Assembly: GCA_026874595.1 (NCBI GenBank)
Contig: CM049306.1
Location: 102,685,142-102,749,141 of the forward strand
DNA from: Sipunculus nudus
Taxonomy: Eukaryota > Annelida > Sipuncula > Golfingiida > Sipunculidae
Direction: 5' to 3'
Length of the DNA stretch: 64,000 nucleotides
This document shows positions 13,101-28,100 of this stretch, piece after piece (position 1 is the stretch's first letter; each line of letters starts with the position of its first letter). The notes beneath the pieces were generated by a model. That model was not told the origin of the DNA, did no database searches, and worked only from the letters and a program-made list of their open reading frames with translations. The translations under genes and the position numbers were made by a program.

Positions 13101-16100
13101 AACAGAACAAAGTCTAAATTGTTACTCATTATTAATATGTTGGCCTTGTATCCAGGCCAGTGAATGGTACTTTGTCAAAATGGTATTCCCCTCAAGGTAA
13201 CATGTTGCTGTGCAAATAACGTTGTCCAGCCTACCAATTTCATAAATAGTAAATAATAAAAGATTATCTGTTCTTCTCATAACCTTCATAAAGTCAGTAG
13301 CAGACTGGAAATATCAAAGGACAAATATTATGAAATATAAATTGTTGCCCATATTTATAATCCACATCACTAATCCGGAAGTTGACTCGCTCAAATCTGC
13401 TTTTGATGGTATGTTTGAAACAGAGTATGCTAACAGAGCTGGGGTAATGCTGGTATTTTTTAAGTTACTGCAATTGAATTTTAGAAAAAAATCATATTGA
13501 ACAAATGATAAATTGGGTGTTGCATGGCCCAGCCTTTGCTATCACTGAATCTGTTCTTTTGATATTACAGGTGTATGTTATAACAGTGACAGTCGGTCAG
13601 TACACATGGATAGTGAAGCATCGGTACAGTGACTTCCTTGACATTCATGAGAAGGTGAGTCTTGCACACTGAAATCAGTAAAAATAAAATCTGTAAATTA
13701 TATTCACCTGTTTCAGTATTCCTGGAGGCTGTACCCGTCTTCTGTCTAAACCATTCTTCCGTAGACCATTGTTCCTTCCATCATTCATCCCTAGAACATT
13801 CTTCACTGGATATTCACTTGGCTAGTATCCCCAGTCCAGACCATTCACTTGACCATTCTTTCTGGGAGCCTGGGGCCATTTATAATTTGACTAGTTTTCC
13901 ATGGATGTGTGTCTTACACCTAGTCCAGTCCCTCTTTTCTTAAGGACTGTTATTGCTTAAAAGATTTTATGTTGTATTGATAACTGGTAATAAGAAACTA
14001 AGATGAACCAAATTAAAATGTTTATTTCTTTAGAATTTAGAAATTACTAGAAAATGAGGACCCATTGGGTCTTGTTGCAAAGGAAGGGTATATTGCTGTG
14101 TAGTGTGTCCCAAGAGCTGTAAGGTAGCAAACTCCCCAGACCCATAAGGTAGCGACGTTATGTGCGTGATACGGTACCAGTTATTTATGTCTTTGTGGTA
14201 ATGGGCCATGGTGAAGGTCGGCAGTGGTGAGGTGGAGAGCAGTGTAATGGAGTGCAACAGACCTGTGATGTGATGCTTCCATGATCCAGGGATTCAATTG
14301 TGTGCAAGTAGAAGGGCCAAATTGGTGTGTATCTTAAAGTTAGGGCATCTGACTGAAGCTGATAGCAAAATTGTTCCACTGTCATGGCTCATTGTAGCCG
14401 CAAAAACAAAGTTTTGCGGATACTATGTTTTTGACCGGGTTCCGCTGCCGCCGCCGTATTCATTTCCGGAGAACTCCTTTGAGGTTTGACTAATTGACCT
14501 GAAATTCGGCATGCGTATATATCCTGGATAGCTTTCTTGATTTATGACAGGTGGCGCCACCTACATTCAAGTTCGCGCTGCAGACATCCATGCTTAAATC
14601 TCAGGACTGGTTTTACGTAGATTTCTGAAAATTTGAATGTGTATAGATCTCACATAGCTCTTTATCATTCGCAAAACTGGTGGTGCCACCTGCAACCTTT
14701 TTTGCTCAGCATCTGTCTGTTTGTCTGCCGTGGGATAAAATCACTCATATCTAGGCAGTGGTTTGACATATTTGCCTAAAATTTTGCAGGTTTATACATC
14801 CTGGACAGCTTTCTTGATTTTATGACATGTGGCGCATCCTATATTCTAGTTTATGCTGCAGACATCCAAGCTCATATCTCAGCATTTGTTTGACCAATTG
14901 GGCCAAAATTTTGCATGTGTATAGATCTTACATAACTCAACTGGAGGGACCACCTGCAACCATTTTAGCACAGCTTCCGTCTGTTTGCCTGCCGTGGGCA
15001 AAAATCACTCATATCTCAGTAGTGGTTTGACTTATCTGCCTAAAATTTTGCGTGTTTAGACATCTTGGATAGCTTTTTGATTTTTTGGCAGGTGGCACCA
15101 CGTACATTCATGTTAATGCTGCAGACATTCAGGCTTATATATCAGGACTTATTGGATATATCCCCCTGAAATTTTGCATGTGTATAGATCTCACATAGCT
15201 CTTAATCATACACAAAACTGGTGGTGCCACCTGCAACTTTTATGCACAGCATCGGTCTGTTTGTCTGCCATGGGATAAAATCACTCATATCTTGGCAGTG
15301 GTTTGACTTATCTGCCTAAAATTTTGCACATGTATACAACTTGGACAGCTTTCTGGATTTTGTGGTAGGTGGCGCAACCTACATACACATTTTTGCTGCA
15401 GACATCCATGCTAATATGTAACACACCTCACTCTATTTCCTCTTGCCACTCAATCCATGCCTCACTTCACCCATTCCACTCTGATTTTGGTGGTCCGTCT
15501 GTTTGTCTGCCTTGGGCTAAAATCACTCATATCTCAGTAGTGGTTTGACTTATCTGCCTAAAATTTTGCGTGTTTATACATCTTGGATAGCTTTCTTGAT
15601 TTTTTGGCAGGTGGCGCCACGTACATTCATGTTAATGCTGCAGACATTCAGGCTTATATCTCAGGACTGATTGGATATATCCCCCTGAAAGTTTGCATGT
15701 GTATAGATCTCACATAGCTCTTAATCATACACAAAATTGGTGGGGCCACCTGCCACCATTTTTGTACAAGTCCTGTTTGTCTGCTGTGGAATAAAATCAC
15801 TCTAATACATGTAGTGGTTTGACTTATCTGCCTAAAATTTTGCACATGTATACAACTTGGACAGCTTTCTGGATTTTGTGGTAGGTGGCGCAACCTACAT
15901 ACACATTTTTGCTGCAGACATCCATGCTAATATGCAACACACCTCACTCTATTTCCCCTTGCCACTCAATCCATGCCTCACTTCACCTATTCCACTCTGA
16001 TTTTGGTGGATACATGTAGTCGCTTGTCGACTAGACATATTCTAGTTTCTGCAGGTTTTCTTGTACAAACAAAAAAACAGACAGGACAATTTTAGTAGTA

Positions 16101-19100
16101 TATAGAAGATAGATGTTTCATTATGTGATTATCCACATTGGACTGTGTATTTATTTGAAAATGCATCTAAAAATTGATATCACTAGCTCTAAAATAAAAC
16201 AATTTTCTCTTTGGTTCCCAATTCACAAAACAGTTATGACATGTGGAGACATCTTCAGAGGACAATGAAAACTTAAACACAGCCACTATGACATATAGAG
16301 ACATCTTCAGGGGAAAAAAAACTAAAAAATTGAGAAAGCAAAAGGGGGACAACAAGGGGCAGAAGCAGGTGACTGATTTTCCACAAATTTGCTTGTTAAG
16401 ACTGGTCTGTATAGGTTGTCCTCCCCTGTACCTTCAGGATTTCAGATATTTCAGACAAATTCTCAAATATCTCAAGAAATCTTGCATGGATTGATCCCAA
16501 AATCAAGTTGATCGAAGATCATGGATAGGGTTGTCATGTTCAAGAAACTGGTGGCCCCACCTATTATTCTTTACTTGTTTTTGTGCCTTTTAATACCCCC
16601 CCTTAATTGCCACTTGACAGTACTATGAGCATTATAAGTCAAAAACTAATGGACAGATTTCTTTTATATTATGCATATACGTAGATATGGGTTATGGGGT
16701 GATGTGTATTTAAATTGGGGTCATAACTTTTTCTATGAGAGTGACCTTGACCTTGAATATTCCCATATTTTGTGAAATTCACACAAAATCTTTAATATCT
16801 CAGTAAGGGATACATTGAATGATCCAAAAATCAAATTGACCGAAGATCTTGGATAGCTTTGTCTTTTGCAGAAGACAGGTGGCGCCGCCTTGCGTCGTGT
16901 TCTTGTTAAAATGATGTTAACACAATAACTTTGTAAGAATTTGAGGTACAGTCACCAAACCCACAGGTTTGATGCAGCTTATCAACGGCTAGGTCAAGTT
17001 CGAACAGGGACGACCTTGATGCATTTTTTCAAGGTCACAGCAGCGATTACGCTCAAATGATATTAGGGCAGTAACTCAAAAAGAATTTGTGGTACAGTCA
17101 CCAAACCAACAGTTTAGATGCATCTTATCAAGGGCTAGGCCAAGTTCAAATATGGATGACCTTGATGCATTTTTCAAGGTTACAGTGGCGATAAAGCTGA
17201 AATGATGTTTACTTAATATCTCACTGAGGAATGCATGGATTGGTCCAAAAATCAAATTGACATAAGGTCTTTGAAAATCTTGTTTTCTACAGAAGACAGG
17301 TGGCGCCACCTTATGTTGTTTTCTTGCTAAAATGATGTTTTAATGGAATAACTTTGATACATTTTTTCAAGGTCACAGCAGCAATAACTAAAAAAAATTG
17401 TTGGTACAGTCACCAAACTTACAGGTTCTAAGATGCATCTTATCAAGGGCTGGGGGGGGGGGGGGGTAATTGTCTGGGGATATACTATGACACCTGCGAT
17501 GCCAAGAAATATCTAGTTAGATCTGAGAATAAATGAGCAATATCTTTTACCTTGGAGAAACCAGCCTAGTTCTAGGGCCCCATTAAGTTTATTAACAATT
17601 TAGAGACTATCATTAATTTAGTTGGAAAAACAAATATTTTGAATTTATTGCAATAATTATTGTATCCCAAGACTTAAAAATTGGGGATTCTAAGCTTAGT
17701 GCATGGTCAAATGACCACCATACTACAGGCACAGAAAAACTTTGTACACAAGATAACTAAAGAAATCTGGAAGGTGCAATGTTTTTCAGAAGAAGGGGGT
17801 CAGTTTTAAATGGGTTTGCCTAACATCTCGACATACATGCTACATCTTTGGTGAAAGTAATATCTAGTTGTATATAAGTTGCTTCATCAGTAAGTTGTTG
17901 TTTGATTTTTTAAAGCAAATCTTGTGTCATCAAAGCACATTCCTGAAGTACCTGTTTATATGTTTGCATTGTGATTGATTAAATCCTCACAGATTAGGCT
18001 GTTATACATAGTCGCTGAAGGCAGCTTAGTTTTTTGTGCATATTTAAATGAAGCAAATGAGGTCACCATGTGTATCATCTTGAACATTGGACATACTGCT
18101 GATAAATTACACACAGTTACAATGACTCATATAATTAGTCTCACTGAACGACACAGGTCTTTTGTGTGTTGTCCCGTACCAGAGCAGGCTGAGGAACAGC
18201 AATGTTTATCTCTGTCCTGAACTAGAAAAAGGAGGCTTGTGTGCCAGATATTTCTATTATGAATGATGTTCAGTGTTAGGTAGATGAAATATAATATAAT
18301 ACATATATTATATATAAGTATAATATACTTACAACTGTCTATTTACACTGGACACATTCCACATGTTTATTGCAAGGATATGATTGCTTTTTATAAAGCT
18401 TTACTAATAATATTTCAGCACTGTTTAGTCTCATAGTTTTGTGGTGGAGCATACTGTATTCTTCTTTAGATTTAGGCCAGTATGTATTTGGTAAAGTCTT
18501 AATATTTTATAAAGAGCAAAATCAGCATAATGTAATACATTTGGTGCTGTTATAGTAGTTACTAAAAGTAAGTACAAATCTATATTTGCTTAATGTACTT
18601 TTTTATTGTCAGGCCGTTTAGTGTCATATATTTGGATTGTCCCCTGCAGACCATTAATGTATTCATCAAAATCTGTTCAGGCTTTGATACTACATGTGAA
18701 GTGTGCTGTGTAGACTGTATTAAGATACATGATACAGCTGATTGATATGTCTGAAATATTCTCAGTATATTGAGAGAGGTCAGCTGATGTTTACCTGCTG
18801 AGGCCACTAGGGAGGGGAGGGGGAATTTGGTTATAGGATAATTAGGTTGTCCTACTGGTAATCCCTTGATATGCCTTTATTCTGCAGTTAGCACCCACTC
18901 AGTGAACAGTAATTTGATACAGATCTATCATTTAATGCCCCCTGACACCAGGACAGTATGATACTTTCATCTGTGTAGTTAAATCCTTGTCATGCATTGA
19001 CAAACTACCTACTCATTGCCTACTTTTACAGCACTCAGAGAGTATTCAGCATTTTAGATTACCTCTTGGACCATGATCCCCTTATCTGTGTTGTGAAGTC

Positions 19101-22100
19101 CCTCTCATGATCTGTCCCTTGTTTATACACTGTAAATAGTGAGTACTAGGAGATATATCCACTCTGTTTATTACTAACCAGACCAGTATATTGACATATG
19201 TGTAAATGAAGTCTCATATGCTGGACCAGCTCTCACATGCTGACTTTATTGATTGATAATGATAGTCCTATTCAATTCTGCCATCATGGATCTTAAGTGA
19301 CTTATATTTAGTGATTTGGTTCCATCTCAAGTATCCATATCCCTATAATGATCATTTATTTTAAGATACATCAAGTGACTGAATGTCCATGTGTGGTAAA
19401 TAGCACAAGAATAATTGGTTATCTATGTGAATCATCTGACTGGTTTTGAAATTTGAACTTTGAATTGTTATGTGTTTTGTTTGTTGTCTCCTTTGTATGA
19501 AAATGTCATACTCCTGGCTTTTGGGAAAAACAGAAAAGTGACCGCTGTGTTAGAAAATATCCACATTTAAGTGAAGTGTTGTTGTCAGGTATCTGACAGG
19601 TCCAGTGTAGATTCTGCTAAACCTCTTATTTTGTCCAAGAGCAATGCCCTCTTGTAGGGTATGTTTTACATTTTAGATTCAAGCACACATTATACAATAG
19701 GCATAAAAGACTTCCAGATGTATATATTTTTAACCTATAAATATATTTTTAAGCTTCATACTTTTTACATACAGTAATATACCAACCACATCTTTATACA
19801 CTGATTATAGTTCTACTGTCTTATGTACAGAAGCTGTGTTATCCTCTTCACTACCAGTGCAGGGCACAGATTATGTTGTCTTCCTCTCATGTTTTGAGAA
19901 TTTCAGTTCTTCCCAGGGAAAACGAAAATTCCCAGTTTTCCCAGGAAAAATGAAAATTCTCATTTTTCCAGGGGAAAACAGGAATCATATCATACTATCT
20001 CTTGATTCTCATTTTTCTCAGGACAATTGAGCATTCTGGATTTTCCCAGGAAGAATGGGAATTCTTATTTTTCTCAGCTACAAATCCTTTCTATAGTTGT
20101 GGGAGGTTTATTTTGCAGAATTTACCATTATAACCAGATTTAAATGCTTTAAGTTGACCCTGATAAAAAGATATTTATATAATGTTTTGTTTTGTCATGA
20201 AAAGTAGAAAACAAATTCTTTTAAAATATTCACACATAATAATACTAAACTCCAACACATTTAAGTGGAAAACAATCACACCAGATATTTACATTTTAGA
20301 TTCAAGCACACATTATACAATAGGCATAAAAGACTTCCAGTTGAATATATTTTAAGCTGTACATATATTTTAAAGCTTCATATTTTCTTTACATAATTCT
20401 ATTTTGTATGAGTGTTTATAAATTTGTTAACCCTTTGAACAGTTCTGAATTAATGTGAAAGAAATATAATCAAAATTTCTTTTTTGAAAAAGAATAAGAT
20501 AAATATGAAAAATGAACAAAAATATAAAAGAAGTTAAAGTTGCCATAAATGATTACTGTTCATTGCAGGATAAAAGAGAATTGTTATTTTTCCTAGGTCT
20601 GAATTTTATAATTCCAGTGTCTCCTGGGAAGAATGGGAAAACTCTCAATTTCCCAGGAGAGACTGGAATTCTCATTTATCCAAGGAAGAATAAGAATTCT
20701 CATATTTTCCAAGGAAGAATTGGCATCTTTTCATTGCATCTCCTGATTTTCATTTTTCCTGGGAAGATTTCCCATTGTTCCTGGCCAGATTCTTAATCTT
20801 TCTAGATTCTCATCCTTCCCTTGACATACATCTCATTAAGCGAACAGTGATCCACGGCCTGCTGTCCTGCATGCTTCTTCAGCCAGAATCAAGTTTCGAA
20901 TAATTATATTTTAACGTAATAGCATATTTGTATAACTCTGGGTGTGTCAAGGTCCCACACAAATACAGTAAAGTGCACAGAGACTAGCTACTGAAAAAGA
21001 CAAACTCATGGCAATGGTAAGAGAGATTTAACATCTATCTCACAAGGGTGGTCTCAGGATACTCCTTGACTCCAGTCAGGTAGCAATTACATGTACTTTA
21101 GGTAGAGCTTAAATGTGAAAAGAAATATATTCAGGTGGTCATCATTAATTAAAGTTTGAAATTACATTTACATAAATTTTATTGAAATTTGGATATGTTT
21201 CTGGAGGCAATGGAATGTTGTTTAAGTATGTAAAAGCAATCTTGATTATCATCTGCATTAGTTAAGATGTTTGTGCTTTTGGAGTATGGTAATTTTACTT
21301 CATGTTGACACTGCTCTACCTGTAATTTGAATCATTGCAGCTGGTGGAGCAGTACAAGTTGGAGAAGAAGTTGCTCCCTCCCAAGAAGATCTTTGGGAAC
21401 CTGTCTGAGAGTTTTATCAAGAAGCGGCAGAAAGAATTAGAGATATATCTACAGACTGTCCTGCTTCAGCTCGGGGAGGTCCCTGTCTGCCTTGGGGAGT
21501 TCCTAGACTTCCATCGCTATGTAAGTGATTAAACCTTACCTAAGGTTCTCTCAAAATCTTTGTTAGATGTATACCCTATGGATGTGGAGGTTCTTGGTAA
21601 CCCAAATGTAAGTACATTATTTGAAACATATTGGCCATTACACTGTTGTTCAAATGTCCTACATCATCTGTTTGGCTAAATTCTCATGAACTGTTTCAGG
21701 CACATTGAGTTGGGAGGAGTAAATTTGAATGAAATTAACTTGATCACTTTACAACTGTTTTGTGCACGTTAGGCATTTATGAATTTTACAGATTTCATAG
21801 ACAGATTTGGTTGACCAGTTGAAGGCAATAATGAATGGAACATTTGTTTGTAGATATTGCAGATTTCCAAATTCTGTAGATATGCAAGGAGACTATCTAT
21901 AGTTGAAGTATATATTATAGATATATATGATCCAAAACTCATTGTTTTCTTTCCTTTTAGGAAATACATGGAATAACTCAGGCCCTGGCAGAGGAATTGT
22001 TTCATAAAGGTAACTGTATGAAAGATAACTTTGTACATATAAATGTATCACTGTAATCACTCATTCCAAACATAATTTTAAACTGAATATGTGAAAGTTA

Positions 22101-25100
22101 TAAAATTGCTTATATTTACTTTCACCAATGCAGTGATTGATTTATATATATACATAGATTTTGTGTCATGTTTGGTTAAAATCAGTAAATACACAGTTTA
22201 ATTGTAATAGAAATGTTTTGAAAATGTAACATGATAACAAAAGAAACATTCACTTGTTACACAAAGGCCTCATTTACCAGTACATCTGACAACATTGGTC
22301 AGAGGTCTAGCCCCAGCCCTGATTGGTGCTGCCATCTGGTGAATTCAATGTAAATTAACTGGATTACAACCAAATTTTAAAAGTGTAACCTTTTACATTT
22401 ACCAACAACTGGTCCAGTTAGATCATTTGTGATATATGTAGGTTGTGGATTATCAAGGTTTGCTGTACAATATTGTAATAACTGATGATAACAACACAGT
22501 GATGTTATTGCTTACTTATATGGACATAAAATAATAAAGATTCATATAATAGTGAGCTGAATAGGGTACCAATTTCTTAATTATAAGGTGTTCTCACTGT
22601 CCTGGAATTGGTGTATCAGAGCAAAACAACACTTCATATTTGATAAATAATGAGTTTGCTTATAACTTAATAAGGTGTTTAGTAGTCACAATTTGTTGGT
22701 GATCAGCAGGGTTGGCAGGTGTAAGACTATACTTTTGACTCTTCTGCTTCTTTATCTACAAATACCAAAATATTAATGGCATATTCTTAATCACTGGAGC
22801 AACCGTTCAATTTCTATTTTATTATGCAAAATTATCAAAGAAACAACAATTTTCCTGATTGTGGTGGAACCTTTCAATCCTGTTTATGTGTTTTCCAGGG
22901 GATGATATCCTGCAGGCTGGCGAAACATTCCACATAAACCCTCTACAACTTTTTGCAATCTGTAGTCGACTGCAGCTGGCAGAACCCACGTGTGGTAAGC
23001 ACAGTTCTCAATGAAAGAACTTCTTTGTAGTGCAGTTAGATTATTAAAGTGCAACAGGAACCATGCTCATTATATACATTGGTAGTCAGACAGCAGCTCT
23101 TGTTGTTTAACCGTAATGTTTAAGTTCATCTGTTTATATTTAAATATATATGTTTATATGATGCTTTTCTGATGATTTTTTTATAGAAGCTAGTGGATGT
23201 GATATTGATTACTTAGCATTTTGGATTGAATAAAAAAAGCCATTAATTAATTTTAAATTGTTGATTATATCTTGTAGTTAGTAATTCAATTTTTTTTCCA
23301 CAAGAAATTGTTTCATTTTCTTCTTGTTCTTCAGAATCTGGTGATGTCAAAAAAGATATTGGTCACATTCTTGACTTCTTTACAAGGTTGAAACAAATGA
23401 AAGTAAGTAAACTAACAGAAGTAATAATAATATTAATCAGATGAATAGTAGAATAAATTTTTAGAAATGTAATGATTAATGGTATATATTTTTGCAAGAC
23501 CCTGCTTTGCATGCCATGATATTACATTTAGTCCTTGTTCTGATTTACAAGTTGTCACATGCTGTTAAGACCTCTAGCTGTGTATTGTTACTTATCTAAA
23601 AGAAATAGTCACTGAAATGATCAGTATGTAGTTATCAATGTTGTGTTAATGAAGCTGTATTTCCTATTATCATGAATGCAGTAGCAGAATGGTCAGAATT
23701 GAAATATAATGAAATAAAAGGAGCGTTAATGGTTTACTCTTATACAATCAGGGATATGCTATACACAGTGCTACATACAAAGATTTTGGAACTTGTATGG
23801 CTCTATTTGTGGCCACCATACATGTGGAAACAATATGAACACACTGAATAGACAAAAAGACAACTTCAGCCAAAGGAGGTTACATAAATTGGGATACAAC
23901 TCTGAGACATTCTGCCAGCACTCATCTGTCAGCCATGGACTATTTTCAGTTAAGCATGATAAGCCATTTAAACCTAGTGTTAGGCACAGCCATTGCACGG
24001 CCTTGGATGTAGTATAGCTGTTGGATATTACTGACTCGGTCCAGTAATGCTTGTAAGGCTGAGAGTGATATATCCAGAAACTGAGCGGTAAATCACAGGA
24101 ATAACATTGACCAGAAATATAAATGCACAGTTCATTTGTAATATCAAGAAATATGTGCATCAAGTATATTTAGAGAGATCTCATGTTTAGATATCACTGG
24201 AGCAAATTTGGAATTGATGCCGTCATCCTTCATCAGTATCTAGTGTGATAAATGACAGACCAATGTTAAGCATAAATTTTTATTTTCCTTTGTTAAATGT
24301 GGATTTCTATTAGTTCACATCAGTCTACACACTTCTAACCCATATTAATTATTAGCTTTGTTTTATTGTATTCCATGGAACCAAAACTTTGTTGCCAATG
24401 TTCGGGTGACTTTCAATTTCATTTAAACTTTGAGCCCTCATCCGCTGCCTCGTTGTTATTCTCATCTTATTGCCCATGTTTACTGCTTGCTGCAGTTGGC
24501 CTGATCATCTTCAGCGAGGACAGTTTTACACATGTTAGCACACTACTGGATGTCTATGTGAAAATATATTGACTTAACTTAAGATTGTTTCAATGATTAC
24601 TTTAAATACTTGAGATTAATACTACCAATGATTAATCATGCTTTGGGTCTCAAGAAACTAATGAGTCGGTTGGAGGATTCTCGCGCTGTATCAATTAGCA
24701 CCAGGCTTATCAGCGGCATCTCTCTGTGCCTTTGACAAGCAAGTTTTATGACCCATGTCGGCAACATTCGACATGGCCAGACCCAGAGTTGGAACTCCAT
24801 TTATGTAACCTCCTTGTTCAGACTAATATGAAAGGCACCTGCATCCCATCTAAATGGCTTTTAAATGATTCCAGCAAATTTTGTGTTAGTTAGCCTGGTT
24901 AGAAATTGATGATTAATTTCATTTTAAATATTTATTTATATTGCTCTTTTGGAATGGGTTGGTATTTTTAGTTTCTGACTTTACTTGTTTTCTAGGTGCA
25001 AGGCAGCACAGAGTTGTTGGGCACAAGTGATATTCAGGTCAATCAGCTCGCATTTGACATGAACAAGTTCAAATCACTACAGCATTTAGAGGTCAGTTGT

Positions 25101-28100
25101 CACTGGGTTATAGACTTGTAGTTATCTCTGGTTCATGAATGCATTCATGAATATATTCTATAATATTATTTCAATAATCATTTCAGTTATATTTTATTTT
25201 AAAAAAATCATATGATTTTCTTATTATAAATTTTAAAAAAAATTATATTGGCACAATATTTGTTATTAAATTTTAATAAATAGTTAAACTCTTTTATTAT
25301 ATGTGCTGCTTATAAGTTATATGGCCAAGTCAAAATCTGTGTGACAATAGCACTCCATTTGTTTATAAAATAAATGAAATCAATCCTCTTCCCTGTCTCC
25401 AAAGATACTATCAAAATCATACATAAGCTAAACACCAACAACTCATAATAAAGCTTTTATTTATTACCACACTAAACTGGCATGTGCCTCTTTCCCAAAT
25501 CATATTTTTTATCATATATAACAGCTGAGCGCCGTGACCCATGGGTCCCTTGTTTTAGATTATCTCTGGTTATGATAGATCTGGCATAATTCACTCACAA
25601 TATAATACGTGGAAGGTATATTGCAGCTTATATTCCCAACTAATAATTTTCCTGTTCATAGAAAGATAATCACACTTCTGTCACAATTTTTAGCTCAGCT
25701 GACTGTAAGTCATCTGAGCTATAGCGATCACTCTTTGACCGTCGTCCGTCTGTCCATCCATCTGTCCGTCTGTCTGTCCGTTAACCTGGCACAAATCGTA
25801 ACCGCTGGACTTAGAATCTTGTAACTTTACATTCTGAGAGGTCCATTAAAAATCTCCTTGGAAACCAGAAATTAGGTCTCTGTTACCCATAACCTTCGAG
25901 CTATTGGGCCCCAAAGTACCCCCCCCCCCCCCAGAATATTCAAAAATTTCATACAAAAACTTCAATATCTCATTAACTACATCACTGATGGTCATGATTT
26001 TTTGCCTACATATTGATCATGAGAAGTTTCATCAGTTCCTGCAGACTGGTGGTGCCACCTGTATTTTTTTATTTTTTACGAATTTTTTTCTCTATTTCTG
26101 AGACCTTTAAAACTGTGAACATCTGTTAACAGGGCACAAATTGTAAAGACTGGACCTAGAATCTTAATTCTTGATACACTGAGAGACCTATGATAAGTCT
26201 CCATGGTAACCAGAAATAAGGTCTCTGTTACCCATATATTTAGAGCTATTGGGCCCCAAAGTACCCCCCCCCCCCCAGAATAGTCAAAAATTTCATACAA
26301 AAACTTAAATATCTCATTAACTACATCACTGATCGTCATTATTTTTTGCATACATATTGATCATGAGATGTTTCATCAGTGTCTGCAGACTGGTGGCACC
26401 ACCTGTATTTTTTTATTTTTTTACGAATTGTTTTCTCTATTTTTGAGACCTTTAAAACTGTGAAGATCTGTCAACAGGGCACAAATTGTAAAGACTGGAC
26501 CTAGAATCTTCATTCCTCACACAGTGAGAGACCTATGAAAAGTATCCATGGAAACCTGAAATAAGGTCTCTGTTACCCATATCCTTTGAGCTGTTGGGCT
26601 CCTAATTACCCCCCCAGAATAATGGAAAATTTGATAAAAACAAATTGCAACATCTCAATAACTACAACACTGATGGTCATGATTTTTGGCATACATATTG
26701 ATCAAGAGGTGTTCCATCAGTTCCTGTAGACTGGTGGTGCCACCTGTATTTTTTGAAATTTTTACAATTATTTTTCTCTATTTTTAAGACCTTTAAGGAT
26801 GTAGTTATCTGTCAACAGGGTACAAATCATAACGACTGGACCTAGAATCTTCATTCTTGATACACAGGGAGACCCATGAAAAGTCTCAATGGAAACCTGA
26901 AATTAGGTCTCTGTTACCCATATCCTTTGAGCTATAGCACTCCAAATTACAGCTCAGAATAATGGAAAAATTGTTACAAAAGCTGAAGTATCTGAACAAC
27001 TAATGCAGAGATCACCATAATTGTTTGTATGGATATTGATCATGGAGTTTTTCATCAGTTTCTGCAGACTGGTGGCACCACCTGTATTTGTTCGGTTTTT
27101 TTTACGAATTTTTCCCCCCATTTTTGAGACCTTTAAAGATATGAACATTTGTTAATTGGGCAGAAATCATAACAACTGGACCTAGAACCTTCATTCTGGA
27201 CACACTGGGAGACCCATAAAAAGTCTCCATGGAAACTTGAAATTAGGTCTCTGTTACCCATATCCTTCAAGCTATAGGACTCCGAAGTATCCCTTAGAAT
27301 AATGGACAATTTGATACAAAAGCTGAAGTATCTGAACAACTAATGCAGAGATCACCATAATTCTTTGCATGGATATTGATTATTGAGTGTTTCATCAGTT
27401 TCTGCAGACTGGTGGCACCACCTGTATTTGTTCGGGGTTTTTACGAATTTTTTTCTCTATTTTTGAGACCTTTAAGGATGCTGTCATCTGTTAACGTGGC
27501 ACAAATTGTAACAACAGGACCTAGAATCTTCATTCTTGTCATGCAAGGAGGCCAATGAAAAGTGTCTATGGAAACCTGAAATTAGGTCTCTGTTACCCAT
27601 ATCCTTCAAGCTATAGGACTCCAAAGTAATGGAAAATTTGATACAAAAGCTGAAGTATCTGAACAACTAATCCAGAGATCACCATGATTCTTTGCATGGA
27701 TATTGACCATTAAGTATTTTTATTAGTTTCTGCAGACCGGTGGAACCACCTGTTTATGCATTTTTTCTCTATTTTTGAGATATATAAATACAGTCACAAT
27801 CTTGGCCTGTTGGTTAATCTGTTTGATGCTTCAGTTGAATGGGTATATATTACCATTCTGATGATAAAATTTCCTTTTGTGAATGTCATCCCAGTCAGCT
27901 GAGTGTCATGACCCATGGGTCACTAGTTTTTCTGCACCATTTATAAAATTCATTCCATAAAACTCTTGAGCAATGATTAAAAAACACATCTTAAAACATA
28001 CACTTTTATCAGTTCCAATTGTTTCTTTGTCACCTGTTGCATAATATAAAATTTAATATAGTTACTGGATTTGCTTTGCAGCTGGAGTTATGTAATCCTG

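Noticed and set aside
23771-24163. 130-codon frame on the minus strand
   Set aside because: Lies within intron 6; composition and lack of any recognisable motif suggest chance.
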